NCBI GenBank assembly: GCA_022609375.1 | Contig: JAGKQE010000003.1 | Span: 743,765-807,764, forward strand | Direction: 5' to 3' | Length of the DNA: 64,000 bases | Origin: Xenosphaeropsis pyriputrescens | Taxonomy: Eukaryota; Ascomycota; Leotiomycetes; Phacidiales; Phacidiaceae | In this document: one piece after another, positions 12,602 to 24,438 of the stretch | Numbering within the stretch: the first letter of the stretch is position 1 | Layout of the letters: each line of letters starts with the position of its first letter | Program-made: the position numbers and the translations under genes | The notes under the pieces: generated by a model | Database searches by the model: none | Seen by the model: only the letters and a program-made list of their open reading frames with translations | What the model was told of the DNA's origin: nothing

Positions 12602-12697
12602 ACTCTCATCTCAATCTTTCACTCACTCACTCACTCTCTCACTCTCTCATTCTCTCACTCTTTCATCCTCTCACTCTCTTTCACCCTCTCACTCTAC
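12602..12697. repeat. CTCACT/CTCTCA pyrimidine-rich microsatellite
   Basis: An imperfect run of CTCACT, CTCTC and TTTCA units with almost no G for about 95 bases, lying directly after the hexanucleotide microsatellite. Confidence 0.85.
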
Positions 12698-12763
12698 CCT
12701 ACTCGGCCAATCTGAATCTGGAGCTCTCGGATTGAGTTGTGGTCTGTGATGGTCAAAGAGGGA

Positions 12764-12820
12764 AGTGTCTGAGTGCTGGGAGTGTCTGAGTGCTGAGAGT
12801 GTCTGAGTGCTGAGAGTGTC
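12764..12820. repeat. 17-bp tandem repeat, three copies
   Basis: Three head-to-tail copies of AGTGTCTGAGTGCTGAG (12764-12780, 12781-12797, 12798-12814) differ by one or two bases. A fourth copy begins AGTGTC and then diverges. Confidence 0.92.
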
Positions 12821-13362
12821 CTGATGTCGCTGGGAGTTTCACATCTCACAAGCATGTAGACGCACACAGATACACTGACACCCAGTCTGCACCCCAGTAG
12901 TATGGTAGTTGACACACGAGACCCTCCAAGTGGCTGAGATGACTTCAAATTCAAGCGTGAGCTGGAAGTACGTACCTTATTACCTATGTACTTGTACATA
13001 GTCTCAGGTACGGAAGACAACACTACCGTATGTACATACATGTACATACATATATATCCATATTATATACATATTATATACTGTATTCACATTGACCTCG
13101 ACACTGTACACTTGACTTCCACAACTTACAACTTACAACTTATGCATTTCCTTCCTGCCCTACCTTACCTACCCACTGTCATGTCAAGTAACTAAAGCAT
13201 TCATATCATCTGTGTACTTGTGCAGTCCTTACTCGTTAGTGGCAGAACAAGCCTCTGAGTGGCCACCAAGCTCACTTCAACCCCTGGTGTTCCTGTACCT
13301 CTACCTCTACCTGTACCTGTTCCTGCATACCGGTGCCAAACACAATGAGTAGGTAGTGCATC

Positions 13363-13396
13363 CTCCCTCTCCCTCTCCCTCTCCCTCTCCCTCTCA
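13363..13396. repeat. CCCTCT hexanucleotide microsatellite
   Basis: About 5.5 uninterrupted copies of CCCTCT. Flanked by CTACCTCTACCTGTACCTGT-like degenerate units about 30-80 bases upstream. Confidence 0.9.
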
Positions 13397-14946
13397 CCCT
13401 TCTATCCTCAAGCACAAACCGAAACGTTCACGCTCATGCTCACGCTCTTTACGGACACAGTCGTGGTACACAAGTCAACAGCCAGCCCCCATTCCATTGG
13501 CACCGACAGATGGCACCGGTTTAACGAGCAGGCACACCCCTGAGCCTCCGAGGCCGCGCAACACGTGTGGAGAAGCGTGAAATCCCGGGATTTAGATGAA
13601 CAGTGACTTTTAATTTAGCACGCCGGTGCGCTGATCATGGTAGCCTGAGCCTGTGCCTGTGCCTGAGCCTGGGCCAGAGCTAGAGCTAGAGCCAGCGAGC
13701 GAGCATGGGAAGGGAAGGAGAGAGAAGAAGAAGAGGGAAAAAAAAAAGGGTAGAGAAAGAGAAAGAGAGAGGAGAAGGGGAAACCAAAATAAGAGGGAAT
13801 GGAAAAGATGATTGAGGGGGGGGGGGGGGAGTAGGGAAAGTAAGGAAAGCTTTGATGCAAACACGAATGATCCCCCTACTACTGCGTATATGGAACGAGA
13901 TTGCGTCAAATGTTTATTTAGCTACATTCATAGTTGACGATAACTCTATGTGACGATGACTTTGGATACCTAAGTATGTATATGTGCACATGTACATAGC
14001 GCTTCTGCTTCCGGTATTTTGCATAGCAGTATATCTTACCGTCTGCACAAATGTGGAATAATCTCCATCATTTCACGGCTCTCGTCACCTTCTGACCCCG
14101 TGGCTTGAAATCCCCCACAATTTTCCTTGAGTGGCAGGTAAGGCGGTTGACAAGCGCATATTCAAACATCAAATGTTAGCATCATTGCACGTGTGTTTTT
14201 CCCTCTCTTCTCCACATCTCTCAAGTAAAACAAAGTAGATGAATAGATAGCTAAGCTCATCCCCATTAAGCTACGACTATTCCAGAACACCATGCATCAA
14301 CCGCTTTCAAAACATGGTTCCTCAGCGCCATATCGGTATGTCCCAGGCAAAGAAAAGATCCATCCACCCAGTTGCACCACCACCACCACCACCAAAACAT
14401 TGTGTGACAAGAAACCTACTTGCCCTCATAAAGCCACACACCGAACAGAGTTGGTGTAGAATCTCTCGAACGGCTGAATACATTATCCTCCAAGCAAGCC
14501 ATTGAGCAGCCTTCCTCGTCCACCACTCGACCCGAGTCGCCAATATCAATCGTCAAATGATCAAGTAACGGACCGTGTCATCGAATGTGCTAGTAACAGT
14601 AGATGTGAAGTGTGAAGTGTGAAGAAGAAGAGGAAGAAGAAGATCTTCAAAAAGGGTATCGAGTACTTTTTTTTTGGTGTGCAAAATTCAAAAGGAAATG
14701 GGAAGGGTTGAGGTTGTATCTGAGCTTACCTGCCGTCAACTGCCATCATTATCATTCATTAGTTATGTCAGTATCCCTGGTTTGGTCAAGGCTCAATCGT
14801 TAGTTGTTGGATGGGAAGGGGTCAATTCCAGGAAGGGTGTATGATGGGGAGCGTAGATGAAAGAAATTCCGAACATGACTCGAGCAAAGGTGACGTGAGA
14901 GAATGCAATAGGCTCCACGGAAAATGCTCAGGAACTATCTGATAAC

Positions 14947-17601
14947 TCAGGAGCGTAATCGTTTGGCATCTGTTGTGGCTGTTAGTCAGAGAGCTTGATA
15001 TTACATGATCAATAATAGCTTACCTTGATTTTCACAATCACCCTCGTCACGCTCATCCGCACTTGAGCGTCGTCTCTTTCCGACTGAGGATGGTGACTGA
15101 GCAGGCTGGGGAATGTCATCCTGATCATTGTTTGGTGGCTCTTCGTCGTCATAGTCAATTTCATCCTCGTCATCTGTCGCTTTTTGCAGAGGTTGAATAT
15201 GCTCTTCAATGATGGGTTCCAGTGTGGCAAGTTCCGTATCAAACGCCTCGTTGTAGTCGATCTCATCTACCGCTTGAAGGTCTCCGACCACGGTCACACT
15301 GCCCGACGACTGATCCTCTTCTCCAAGATGAGAATCAAAATCTTCGAGCTTAGTTTCCTGGGTAGAGAGATACGTTTCAGCAGTCTGGTTCAAAACTTCG
15401 CTGAACTCATCAGGACTAATCTCGGCATTGCCGTCATTGATGGTGTTATCGACTTCATCGCTGTCATTTGCATCTTGCTCATCGTCCTGTTCACCATCTG
15501 GCTCGTAGTACAGAGTATCTTCGCCATGTTCCGCAAGGGTTGTGTTATCAAACTCATCGTCTTGGGTTAGTGCTTCAACTGATGTGCGGTCCTCGGTCGT
15601 CAAGTTCTCACTGGCATGGCCACTTAGTTCCTCAATGTTATTACCCTCTTCAGCCGGCTGACCAAGCCGTGTTTCATCTCCTGCTTGCTGAATTTCTTGC
15701 TCGCTTGAGGTTTGATCGGCTCCGGAAAGGTGTTCTTGAGTGGTGTCGTCTTCGTTCGCGATTGAAAGTGAGCGTTGGCGAAGCTCATCTTCTTTGGCTA
15801 GGTATTCGGCTATAAGTAGATCGTTACATTCTGAACAAAAACAAACACTTGGTTTATAACAGAGTTTAACGGAATAAGGTGAAATACCATCGTATATTTC
15901 TTCACGGGTGCTTTGTGCTGAGGATCCACTGGTGGCTGGTCTGGCTGGTACTGTTTCGGTCTCATTCTCATCCTCACTGTAATCGAGTAAATCCCCTTCA
16001 GCTGTATCCTCCTGGCTCTCATTCGTCTCTACAGATGCCTCTGTAGTAGTAGGAGGTGGAGCTGCAGCGATCTCTTGCTCGTTGGTGTTCTGATCATGGA
16101 TAGGAAGGCTATTAGTGTGTGCTAGTTCATCGTTCGAATTGTCGACTTGGTCCTCATGGTTATTTGGAGAATGATCCTGCAGGTTAGAGCCTTCTCCACT
16201 CGAAAGTCTTTCTTTTTGCTCTGATTCATCCAATCCAGTGACTTCACTTGGATCCACACCATCCTCGTAGTAGCCATCCTCTTGGATTTCGGATTCTTCA
16301 ATCTGGTTGAACTGTTCCTGCTCATCGAGACTCTCACTACCATCGTCCCAAGCATTTACAAGCTGAGAAAGACCTCTGCCTTCACTGGCACCGGCTCTGA
16401 GACTTGCAAACTTCTTTGCAAAGTCTGGGCGAAGGCCAATTGTCACGTGGACTGGACTTGGAGTGGTAACACCATCGTTTCGCAAGAGTTCATCATGCAA
16501 ATCGAGTACTTGCGAGAATGTCAATTCCGATATGTTCGAGGACGTCTGGATAAATATTAGCTGGTGCACTCAGATACAAAGATGCAGTGCACTCACCTCA
16601 CTAAGTTCAATGCCAAGCTCATCAACAGCAAGGCATAATTCATCTTCTGCAGAAACCTCTTCATGAATGACACCCTTTAATGCTGCAAGGAAAGTGGGTA
16701 ATGGTTCATGAATCATGGATCGATCCTCCAAGAAGAACATATCAGGGTTGTCAATATCCGTGGAGGAGAACAACTCATACTCTATATCTTGATAGATAAC
16801 CGTGATTTTTCTCTCCATGAACGATGACTCGAGGCTGGAGCCAACTGATGGTTCTGTGGTATCTGCTGTATTCTCTGTGGTTTGAACAGTCTCGTTAGAT
16901 TCAATAGGCTTTGGTTCCTCAGCTTCCAAGCGTGGACTGCTTTCTTTTGGGACCTCTTCACGTGGTGAGGGAGCCTGAACAACATCTTCAGGTTTATCCA
17001 AGGCTTCTTCTGTAACCTCCTCGGATACTGGAACTAGTTCACTGACTTCCAGTACAGGAATGTTGGCAGCAGAGTTCTCGTGGTTCGACAATACAGGTGG
17101 TGCGATATGTACTTCCTCTGTAACCTGCAAGACTTCTTCTGCGGTTGAAAGATTGCCACCCATGCTTGGTTGATCTTGATTTGAATAAATCTGATCGACC
17201 TCTTGTGTCTGTTCCCATTCATTGTTGCTCATGTTCGATGTCATCATCTCTTCAGTGATATCGACAGTTTCCTCATGCGCATCACGAACCTCCTCATCAG
17301 GATCAGCATCAATATCGTTCATGGACAAAGAATGGTGGTCATCGTCAACCATGAGGTCGTCGTCTCCACCTTGGGGCTGACCATTGCCTTGCAAATCGAA
17401 ACTGTCATTGAAATCGATATCAGACTGGGCATCCTCAATAACATAATCTTCGTCTATTGGACCACCACCTATGTCGATGTCGATATCAATATCATCTCCC
17501 ATCATGCTGTGTCCGTTGTCGTTGTCGGAAGAAATTTCCATGCTGTCTTCGCCCATCGTGGCGGGAGCCAGATGGCTACTCTGGAGTTGCCCGAAGCTCA
17601 T
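14947..17601 (-). CDS. Unrecognised very acidic fungal protein
   Basis: I do not recognise this protein. Four exons, 17601-16597, 16545-15888, 15809-15024 and 14969-14947, give 823 residues. It is dominated by Asp/Glu/Ser/Thr/Gln. The N-terminus has an Ile-Asp repeat (DDIDIDIDIGGG) and long acidic stretches. The one region that looks folded is about residues 260-400, spanning exon 1/2: it starts ERKITVIYQDIEYELFSS, includes LPTFLAALKGVIHEEVSAEDEL and ends near TPSPVHVTIGLRPDFAKKFA. The tail (GKRRRSSADERDEGDCEN, then DAKRLRS) is a likely nuclear localisation signal. The second intron (78 nt) is a multiple of three: read through, it would insert a Cys/Tyr/Lys-rich patch unlike the rest, so I treat it as an intron. 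The last intron replaces a weak end with the basic tail. A nuclear, chromatin- or transcription-related role is only an inference from composition. Confidence 0.85.
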
Positions 17602-18287
17602 TGGGGATATTGTAAGTTCGAGAAAGAGGGAGGCGGCAAACAGGTAAGAATGCTGGATGCTGCGCAGTCAGTGGAGAGTTCGTAGAACGTCTTCTCACGT
17701 ATTTATTGGGGTGGAATAGGTTCTGCAGATACGGGTGACACGTCGGCACGTCACGTCGTGGTTGGTGATTAACAGGCTGCGATAACCTAGGTGGGTAGGT
17801 AGCACGGTTTAAGGTGTGAAAATGCAGTCGAACAAAGAAGTCCAACGGCGTAAAGTGGAGCTGCGGCTCGCCGGTCACGTCGATAATCGTGATGCGCCGT
17901 GAGAGTTGGAGTAATAAACCCTCTATATTGTCTTTTTGTATGGAATCTTATTCAAAACATGAATGGTCATGATATTGTATCCTATTTTGATGAGTGTCAT
18001 GTCTTTGCGTTGTCAGATCATTTGCGTGAAGAATGAAGAATGAAGAATGAAGAATGTAATCGGGTCCATCTGGTGAGGTGAGTCCTCCTTGCCTGCTTGC
18101 TGACTCTCATCGTGTATCTCATATCTCACGTGACACGGCGCCTGCTACACCAAAGTCCCCGACAACGAGCGATCTGGCGACTCTGTGCTCTAAGTAGAAG
18201 TACGGGGTACCTTACTGCTATCAACAACGCCCTTGCGAACCACAACCTTCAGCTCAATCGCAATTCTCCACACATTCATCCGTCATC
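17602..18287. promoter_or_regulatory. Divergent promoter region between the acidic-protein gene and RET2
   Basis: About 690 bases between divergent start codons. It holds the palindrome-like CACGTCGGCACGTCACGTCGTG near 17741-17762, with repeated CACGTC elements, and GAAGAATGAAGAATGAAGAATG near 18030-18055. No gene seen. Confidence 0.55.
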
Positions 18288-19988
18288 ATGGTGGTTCTTG
18301 CAGCTTCGATCTGCACAAGGGGAGGAAAGGCGATCCTGTCCAGACAGTTTCGTGAAATGCAGCGATCGAGAATCGAAGCTCTATTGGCCTCATTCCCCAA
18401 ACTGGCCGATACAGGAACACAGCACACCACCGTCGAACAGGACAATGTCCGATTTGTATACCAACCTCTGGACGAACTCTACATGGTCTTGATTACCAAT
18501 CGACAATCGAACATTCTTCAGGACATTGATTCACTCCACTTGTTCGCTCAGGTCGTCACCAGCACATGCAAGAGCTTGGATGAGAGGGAAATCTTGCGCA
18601 ATGCTTACGAATTGTTGAGCGCATTCGATGAATTGGTTACTTTGGGATACCGGGAGAACCTCACAGTTGCTCAAATCAAAACATTTTTGGAGATGGAGTC
18701 TCATGAGGAGAGAATTCAAGAAATCATTTCCAGAGTACGTGTTACGGAACTCAGCTTGTTGATAATACTAACATTCGGTACAGAACAAGGAACTAGAGGC
18801 TACAGAGGAGCGCAAGAGGAAGGCGAAGCAGTTGGAGATGCAGCGCAAGGAGGTTTCAAGAAATGGCGTGGGCAGACCGGCAGCGCCAAAAGCACCTCAG
18901 TACTCCTCCTACCAAGCTCCCGCCAGACCGACTGTTCCCGACACCTACGACTCTTACGAGGCCGAGAAGAACAAGTCATACAAGTGAGTACTGTTCTCTA
19001 CCCCCAAAATCCTATTACTAATACATTGGAAGGGCGGTACCAAAAGGAAAGGGAATGCAATTGGGCAAGAAATCAAAGACCACCGATATGTTCGACCGTG
19101 TACGAGGTGACATGGGTATGGAGGCCGAAGATTCAGCTCCTCTGGTACCGAACCATCCCGCACCTGCCGCTGCCGAAACTACTCCATCTGCCCACGACTC
19201 CATGATCCTGGATCACGATGCTATTCATGTCACAATCGCCGAGACCATAAGTGCCAAGATGTCAAGAGAAGGTGCTCTTAACTCTCTTGAAATCAAGGGA
19301 GATCTTCAACTTCGTATTTCCGATCCATCTATGACAAAGGTCAAGCTCGACTTGGTCGCCAACGCCAGCCATGGTGCCCAGTTCCGAACCCACCCAAATG
19401 TCGATCGACCACTATTCACAAACTCCAAGGCAATTCAGATGAGCAACACTACCAAGGGTTTCCCAGTCAACAACTCGGTTGGTGTTCTGAGATGGAGAGC
19501 TACACCAAAGGCAGATGATAGCAGTGCTGTACCGATTACCTTCACCGTTTGGGTGAACAAGGGCTCTGATAGAACATACACCATTACCGTCGAGTTCGAG
19601 TTGACCGGCAGCGATCCCTTGACCGATGTCATTGTTATAATTCCTTATGCTACCGACGAACCAGTTGTTTCAAGCTTTGATGCCAACTATGAGAACACTG
19701 GCGATAGCCTTGCGTGGATGATTGGTTCTGTTGATGAGGACTCGAACACCGGATCTTTCGAGTTTGAGGCCGAGGCCGAGGATGAGAATGAATTTTTCCC
19801 AATGCAGGTCAAATTCTCCAAAACTACACCATTCATCGACGTTGATGTAAGTTTCAAGTCCATACCCAAAAGACAACGGGCACTGCTAATATTCATAGGT
19901 CTCATCTGTCACATTACTTGAGATGGGGGAGGATGTTTCATTTTCCAAGGAGGTCAAGTCGGTGGCAGAATCATACATCATTGAGTAA
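18288..19988 (+). CDS. RET2: Coatomer subunit delta (delta-COP)
   Basis: Delta subunit of the COPI coat, acting in Golgi-to-ER retrieval; it binds cargo and tethers through a mu-homology domain. Four exons, 18288-18734, 18784-18983, 19033-19846 and 19899-19988, encode 516 residues, the usual length. The N-terminal longin-like domain begins MVVLAASICTRGGKAILSRQ. A charged linker (NKELEATEERKRKAKQLEMQ) crosses the first splice. The mu-homology domain occupies about residue 255 onward with DLQLRISDPSMTKVKLDL and the stretch FPVNNSVGVLRWR. The last exon supplies VSSVTLLEMGEDVSFSKEV and ends SYIIE. All three introns have clear branch sites (ACTAACA, ATTACTAATAC, GCTAAT). Divergent from the acidic-protein gene; APC4 follows on the same strand 455 bases on. 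Confidence 0.97.
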
Positions 19989-20443
19989 GGATTGAAGAAG
20001 GTAAAAGGATAAAATGACTTGAGTACGGCGCGTAAGGGGCGAAATGGTAGATTACTTCGTCTAGATAATGCGACAACAAATGAAATGCCTGAACACATCA
20101 AAGAAAACAGGAACAGATCAAGATCTGTTTTTGATTTTGATCTTCACATAAAACCTTGCTGTTTCTCGATCATGAACATGCTGTTGAAGCTTTCCAGTGT
20201 ATCTCTCGGATTCAATCATTAATTCCAACGACGATGTGCAGGGAGGGTAAACTTTGGTGGCTTGGTGGCTGTAAGCCTTACTTGTTAGGCTCAGATACGC
20301 GCTCCATCGCGGTCGTTCTTGTCAAGTCTAGAGCAGACTGTGAGGTAAATATGTCCTGCTATAGCTGTGAATAAAGTAGCTCTGTCAACCTTGAAAACAC
20401 TACCAATGATTCCACGATACAACCCTTGACCAAAATCGCGGAC
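19989..20443. other. Tandem intergenic region, RET2 3' end and APC4 promoter
   Basis: 455 bases containing the delta-COP 3' UTR and the APC4 5' region. No open frame with family-like sequence. A near-cognate TTG at 20426 opens the APC4 frame six codons early, but the ATG at 20444 is the sensible start. Confidence 0.5.
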
Positions 20444-23057
20444 ATGACGGAGGATGCAGGATTGAAGCTACTGGGCGAGAAGACCTTACACCTGAGAGCA
20501 TCTGCAGATCTCGTAGGACCTTCAGTAGCATATTGTCCTTCTATGGACCTGGTAGCGATAGTTACATCTGATCAACAAGTTATTATCCATCGTTTGAATG
20601 GTCAACGCGTGTATGCCGTCGTTCAGAAGCAGAAATCCTTGAAGGTTGAAGGGCTTCATTGGAAACCCAACGGTAATATCCACACTTCTTCTAACATTCG
20701 AAAAAAGCTAATCATTACCAGGTCAGTTACTAGCCATTGCTTACAATGATGGGATTGTGAGGCTTTATGGTGCTGAGAGTAGTAAGACTGTTCATCAAAT
20801 CGCTGCCGGCAGTGATTTAATTCCGTGCCTTGGATGGGCATCGAATACCACAAATGGTGGATCTACGAGGTTGTCTACAAAGCTAGCATTTGATAGACTT
20901 GATGAAGCCATGAGGCTCGATACTGAGAACTTAAAGCCTTCGTCACTGGACTTGCCAAGAGATCTCACCTTGATCGATATCGAGAGCAGTATGGTCAAAC
21001 TCAGCGTGCTTCCTGCTGGCAGTACCTCGTAAGGCTACCATTTGATCAGAAAGGATACATACTGATATCGGTAATAGTGAAGACATATTTTCTTCGAGAG
21101 CTTCTCTTGATGCTCTGTTCCGTCCGTTCGATCCTAAAGACAACGATGCTGTCGATGTCATGATCGCCGGAACCAATGATTGCAAGGTCCATCTGAGCAT
21201 TTATGATTCTTTTGATGTTGGATCCTTCTCATTACCTGCAAGATCACCCTCAATTAGCAAAGGGAAAGAAGACTTGGGCCAGTTGGTACTTCATTCATCA
21301 CACCCACAATTTTCTACCCATGGCGTACTCTTGATGAATTTGGCATCAGGAAATACTCGGCGTAGACTAAACTTCATTCCTATGGATTTACGTTTCATTA
21401 GCACATCAGACGGATACCTTTCTCTCTTGGCCGCTAAATCTACACAGCTTCAAAATCTACTTAGATATGTCAATCAAGTCCAGGCTCTTATGACATTGGA
21501 GTACAAAGCCACACAAGACCTCCCCCAGCGATTCCTTGGAAACGTTAATGAGTCGTTGTCTGAGAAGTATCAGTGTGATGTTGTGCAAGCAATGTATCAC
21601 CAGGTTGCAACAGGCCACACGTACCCAGTGATGAAGGAATGGCTAGTTGATGAGCTTGCTGAAAGAGTAAGTACCCTATCAAAATTGTCAGACGTGAACA
21701 TGGAATTAAATATCGGCAGGGCCACAAAAGATGGGAAAAGGCTGTCGTTAATGGTTATGAGGGTTTGCGGAAACTTACTCATGAGCATATGCTTCCTGCT
21801 CTTGAACGGTGCAGTGTCATTCTGAGCCGCCTTTATGGCATTGCGAAATTTCAAAGCAATGACCAGTTGGGCTTATCACTGTCTCAGATCAAGAAGATAA
21901 TGGACACAATAGCGTGTCTCAGCATGTGCTCGTCTAGAACACTTTCATACACCATCGAAGAGTTGGATTTGTTCCATGCTTTCTCAACATGGATGAGACA
22001 CGAGATTGATAGACTTGCATCCGACAACTCCGCACCTTCAGACGATACACTGGAGAAAGAGGCTGCAATTGATCATGTGAAGGTATTAAACTTCATTCAG
22101 ACTGCAATGATGAACAGCAATTTATCTGCATTCTTCCAAACTGGAAAGTCGGAGGATATAGGTGTCGAGGTCGAGGATGACGGCATCTCACTTTTCGAAA
22201 CGCTAGATGCACAGCTGCAAAGACACGCTGAGGGGCAATCATATGCGGAGAAACTCTGTAAAATCCCGGGGCTGTGTCGACGTTTAGACGTTCAAGCTAA
22301 GGAGATGTTTGAGCATATGGCCGAAAGTCAGAAACGAAACGTCTTTTTTGGCGAGGCGATTCCATTGACATTGTTGAATGAAGAAGCCGCATTGGAAGAT
22401 GTGCCTGTCAAGATGAAAATGTGTTCAGAGGTAAGGAGGGTGTATTTTTTAAAGGACAACTACTAACTGTTCAACAGAACAATGAGTGTGTTGTCTATGT
22501 TGCTCTACCAAAATCTTTCAAAGACAGCGAGCAGATCATATTGTGCGTCTATCGTCTTGCTTATACCATCAAAAATGGCATTAGCACTCTGAAGTCCAGA
22601 CAGGCCGTGGGTATCGATCTTGGCAGATACGATATCGAAGACGTCGAGTTCGAGGATTCTAAAAGTCTTTTAATCCTCTTATCTTCTCAACGTGAGTTCC
22701 TTTTTGCCTGGAATTGCTCAACAGCTGATGTGTGCCCCAGAGGAAACTCTTCTCGTAGCTATGGACTACACCCCGATGACTTTGAAATACAACGATCATT
22801 CCGACGCGAACAAGATGCAAATAGTTATCGCTACGGATCTAGATACGTCTACACTCCACACCTTCCCTATAAATGGAGGGTTCTTGCCAGGAAAACTGGT
22901 GGTCAGTGAAAGAAATATGGCAGTGAAGTCTAGAGATGATGATGGGAGGGTATGCCTACTGTCCAAGGATCAACTGGTCTACAAGATCTATAGTTTACCA
23001 CCAAGAGAGAAAACGACGAGGGATATCGATGAGAAAGATATCATCATGTCACAGTAG
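20444..23057 (+). CDS. APC4: Anaphase-promoting complex subunit 4
   Basis: Scaffold subunit of the APC/C ubiquitin ligase in the nucleus, joining the TPR-lobe to the platform. Six exons: 20444-20672, 20722-21028, 21078-21666, 21720-22430, 22478-22691, 22741-23057 (788 residues; human APC4 has 808). The N-terminus has the APC4-type WD40 segment (PSMDLVAIVTSDQQVIIHRL, then LHWKPNGQLLAIAYNDGIVRL with the splice inside it). The central helical APC4 domain includes the conserved LAERGHKRWEKAVVNGYEGL, formed exactly at the third splice. The fifth intron (49 nt) must be removed: read through, the frame ends in an unrelated tail, while splicing gives LLVAMDYTPMTLKY. The C-terminus is basic, then acidic. 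Identification rests on the WD40 and helical signatures. Confidence 0.93.
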
Positions 23058-24438
23058 ACTTAGTGAAAGAATAAAGCCCCCTGTTGACTTCGAGGTCACC
23101 GAAGTATGCGGTTCTTGCTGTGACTTGATATAAAGCAGTTGCTCTCCTAAGCTCTTATGTAGAGAACTTCGTCCCATCCAAAGCAGACACGAGTCACCCA
23201 TCACCTGCTTTACTAACCCATATAAACACCGCCCGAACTCTCTATCTGAAAGTCAATTGTTCCATACACCAATCTCCCCCAAACAGACAAAGTCACTCCA
23301 CAAACATATCTCAGCTTCAAAATCGTGAACCCCTTTCAATCTCACAACCGGTTGGGAATAAAGGGGTAAATGGCTACCCCCAACATATCTGTCCACGAGA
23401 CACTCTTGCACCCAATTCGGCAGAAGCTTATGCCAGTGCCTGTTTCAAAAACGTTGTGGGGGCCGATGGGATCGCGACCTGTCACGGGCTGGGGGCTAAT
23501 CACCTCCAACGACCCCGCTTTCTTTGTTTTTTCGGCTTGGATGTTTGATTCTTTTAGCCGTTTTCTTTCTCCTCCTTTTTGGATGGTGGTTGTTTCTTAT
23601 TTGCTTTTGAGATGCGAGGGGTTTTGAGCTTGAGGTGGTTGATGGTGTGGCTTTGCTTATATGTGGTTGTGTTGATGGGGGTTTGAGGGGGTTTTCCTGT
23701 TATGTTATGTATATTCTGGGAATTGTGAGTTTAGTATGTGTGGGCTGTTTAAACCACGAGGTAACTGGGCGCAAATCTCGAGGTTGTATCTCTTGGTTGA
23801 AATGTTCGAAAGCGTAACTTGTGTATTCAAATGCTTCAAGAGATACTCTTGGCATAGAACACAATATCCGAAGAGTTGGGGGTATCAAGATGCTTCACAT
23901 ATCCACCTATGGATCAAGAAATTCACTGATTCGACACTGAACTACCTGGGAAGGTCCTTAGTTGTCGACAAAAATGTTTATGCTGGTGATCATCAAAACT
24001 TCTGGGCTGTTGGAAGACTTTCAGCCAATCAAAATTTATCACGTCTTTGGAACCAACGGACATCTGAGGGCTTTCTATAACATTAGAAAGCTCTTCAATT
24101 CTTGCTAGGGTTCTTTGTCGAATACATTCAAGTAAAGAAATGCAGGATGAGTTGCTCTGAAATGTCACTGACACAAGCGCAATGATTCTCGCTTGACAAA
24201 AGATAATCAACAATCATTAATACCGCTAAACGCTACCAGATCAAAAGACGATATTGGCAGACCTAGAAATGAGTATCAGTGATCAAGTCGGCCCATACCG
24301 GAAATAAAATGTCGGAGTGTGTGCTCAATTGAATGTCGAGTACCCGGTCGTATGAATTCGAGAAGACTACAACCCACCGAACTACCTGCAGCAAACCAAG
24401 GGTGAAGTATCTTGATTGAAAGTCGAGAAACACCGTAC
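23058..24438. other. Convergent intergenic region, APC4 / APH-like gene
   Basis: 1.38 kb with no supportable gene. A T/G-rich strand-biased block (about 23500-23750) contains long TTTG/GGTTG strings. On the minus strand, 23923-24213 holds an open frame of about 95 codons that starts from a non-ATG codon and looks moderately protein-like (includes DVINFDWLKVFQQP); I could not join it to anything. Confidence 0.55.

Larger units (their letters stand above)
11670..14946. other. Gene-poor, microsatellite-rich intergenic region
   Basis: A 3.3-kb stretch between the NIPA 5' end and the 3' end of the acidic-protein gene. It holds at least five simple or tandem repeat tracts (listed separately), a 14-base G run at 13816-13829 and TACATACATGTACATACATATATAT-like alternating DNA near 13030-13080. 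Frames of 60-130 codons are low-complexity products of these repeats. One unassigned frame of about 50 codons on the minus strand at 14416-14574 looks less random (see findings). I cannot support a complete gene. Confidence 0.6.

Noticed and set aside
13610..13909. 99- and 81-codon minus-strand frames
   Set aside because: Leu/Ser/Pro runs made by GAGA and G-run DNA. Two overlapping frames with equal low complexity.
15001..15030. Reading the acidic gene straight through to the stop at 15001
   Set aside because: A GTAAGC donor and CAACAG acceptor allow a better ending with the basic tail DAKRLRS. The read-through end has no conserved look.
22692..22909. Alternative frame of APC4 after residue about 680
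   Set aside because: Without removing the 49-nt intron the frame ends in a tail unlike APC4. With removal it continues in a conserved stretch.
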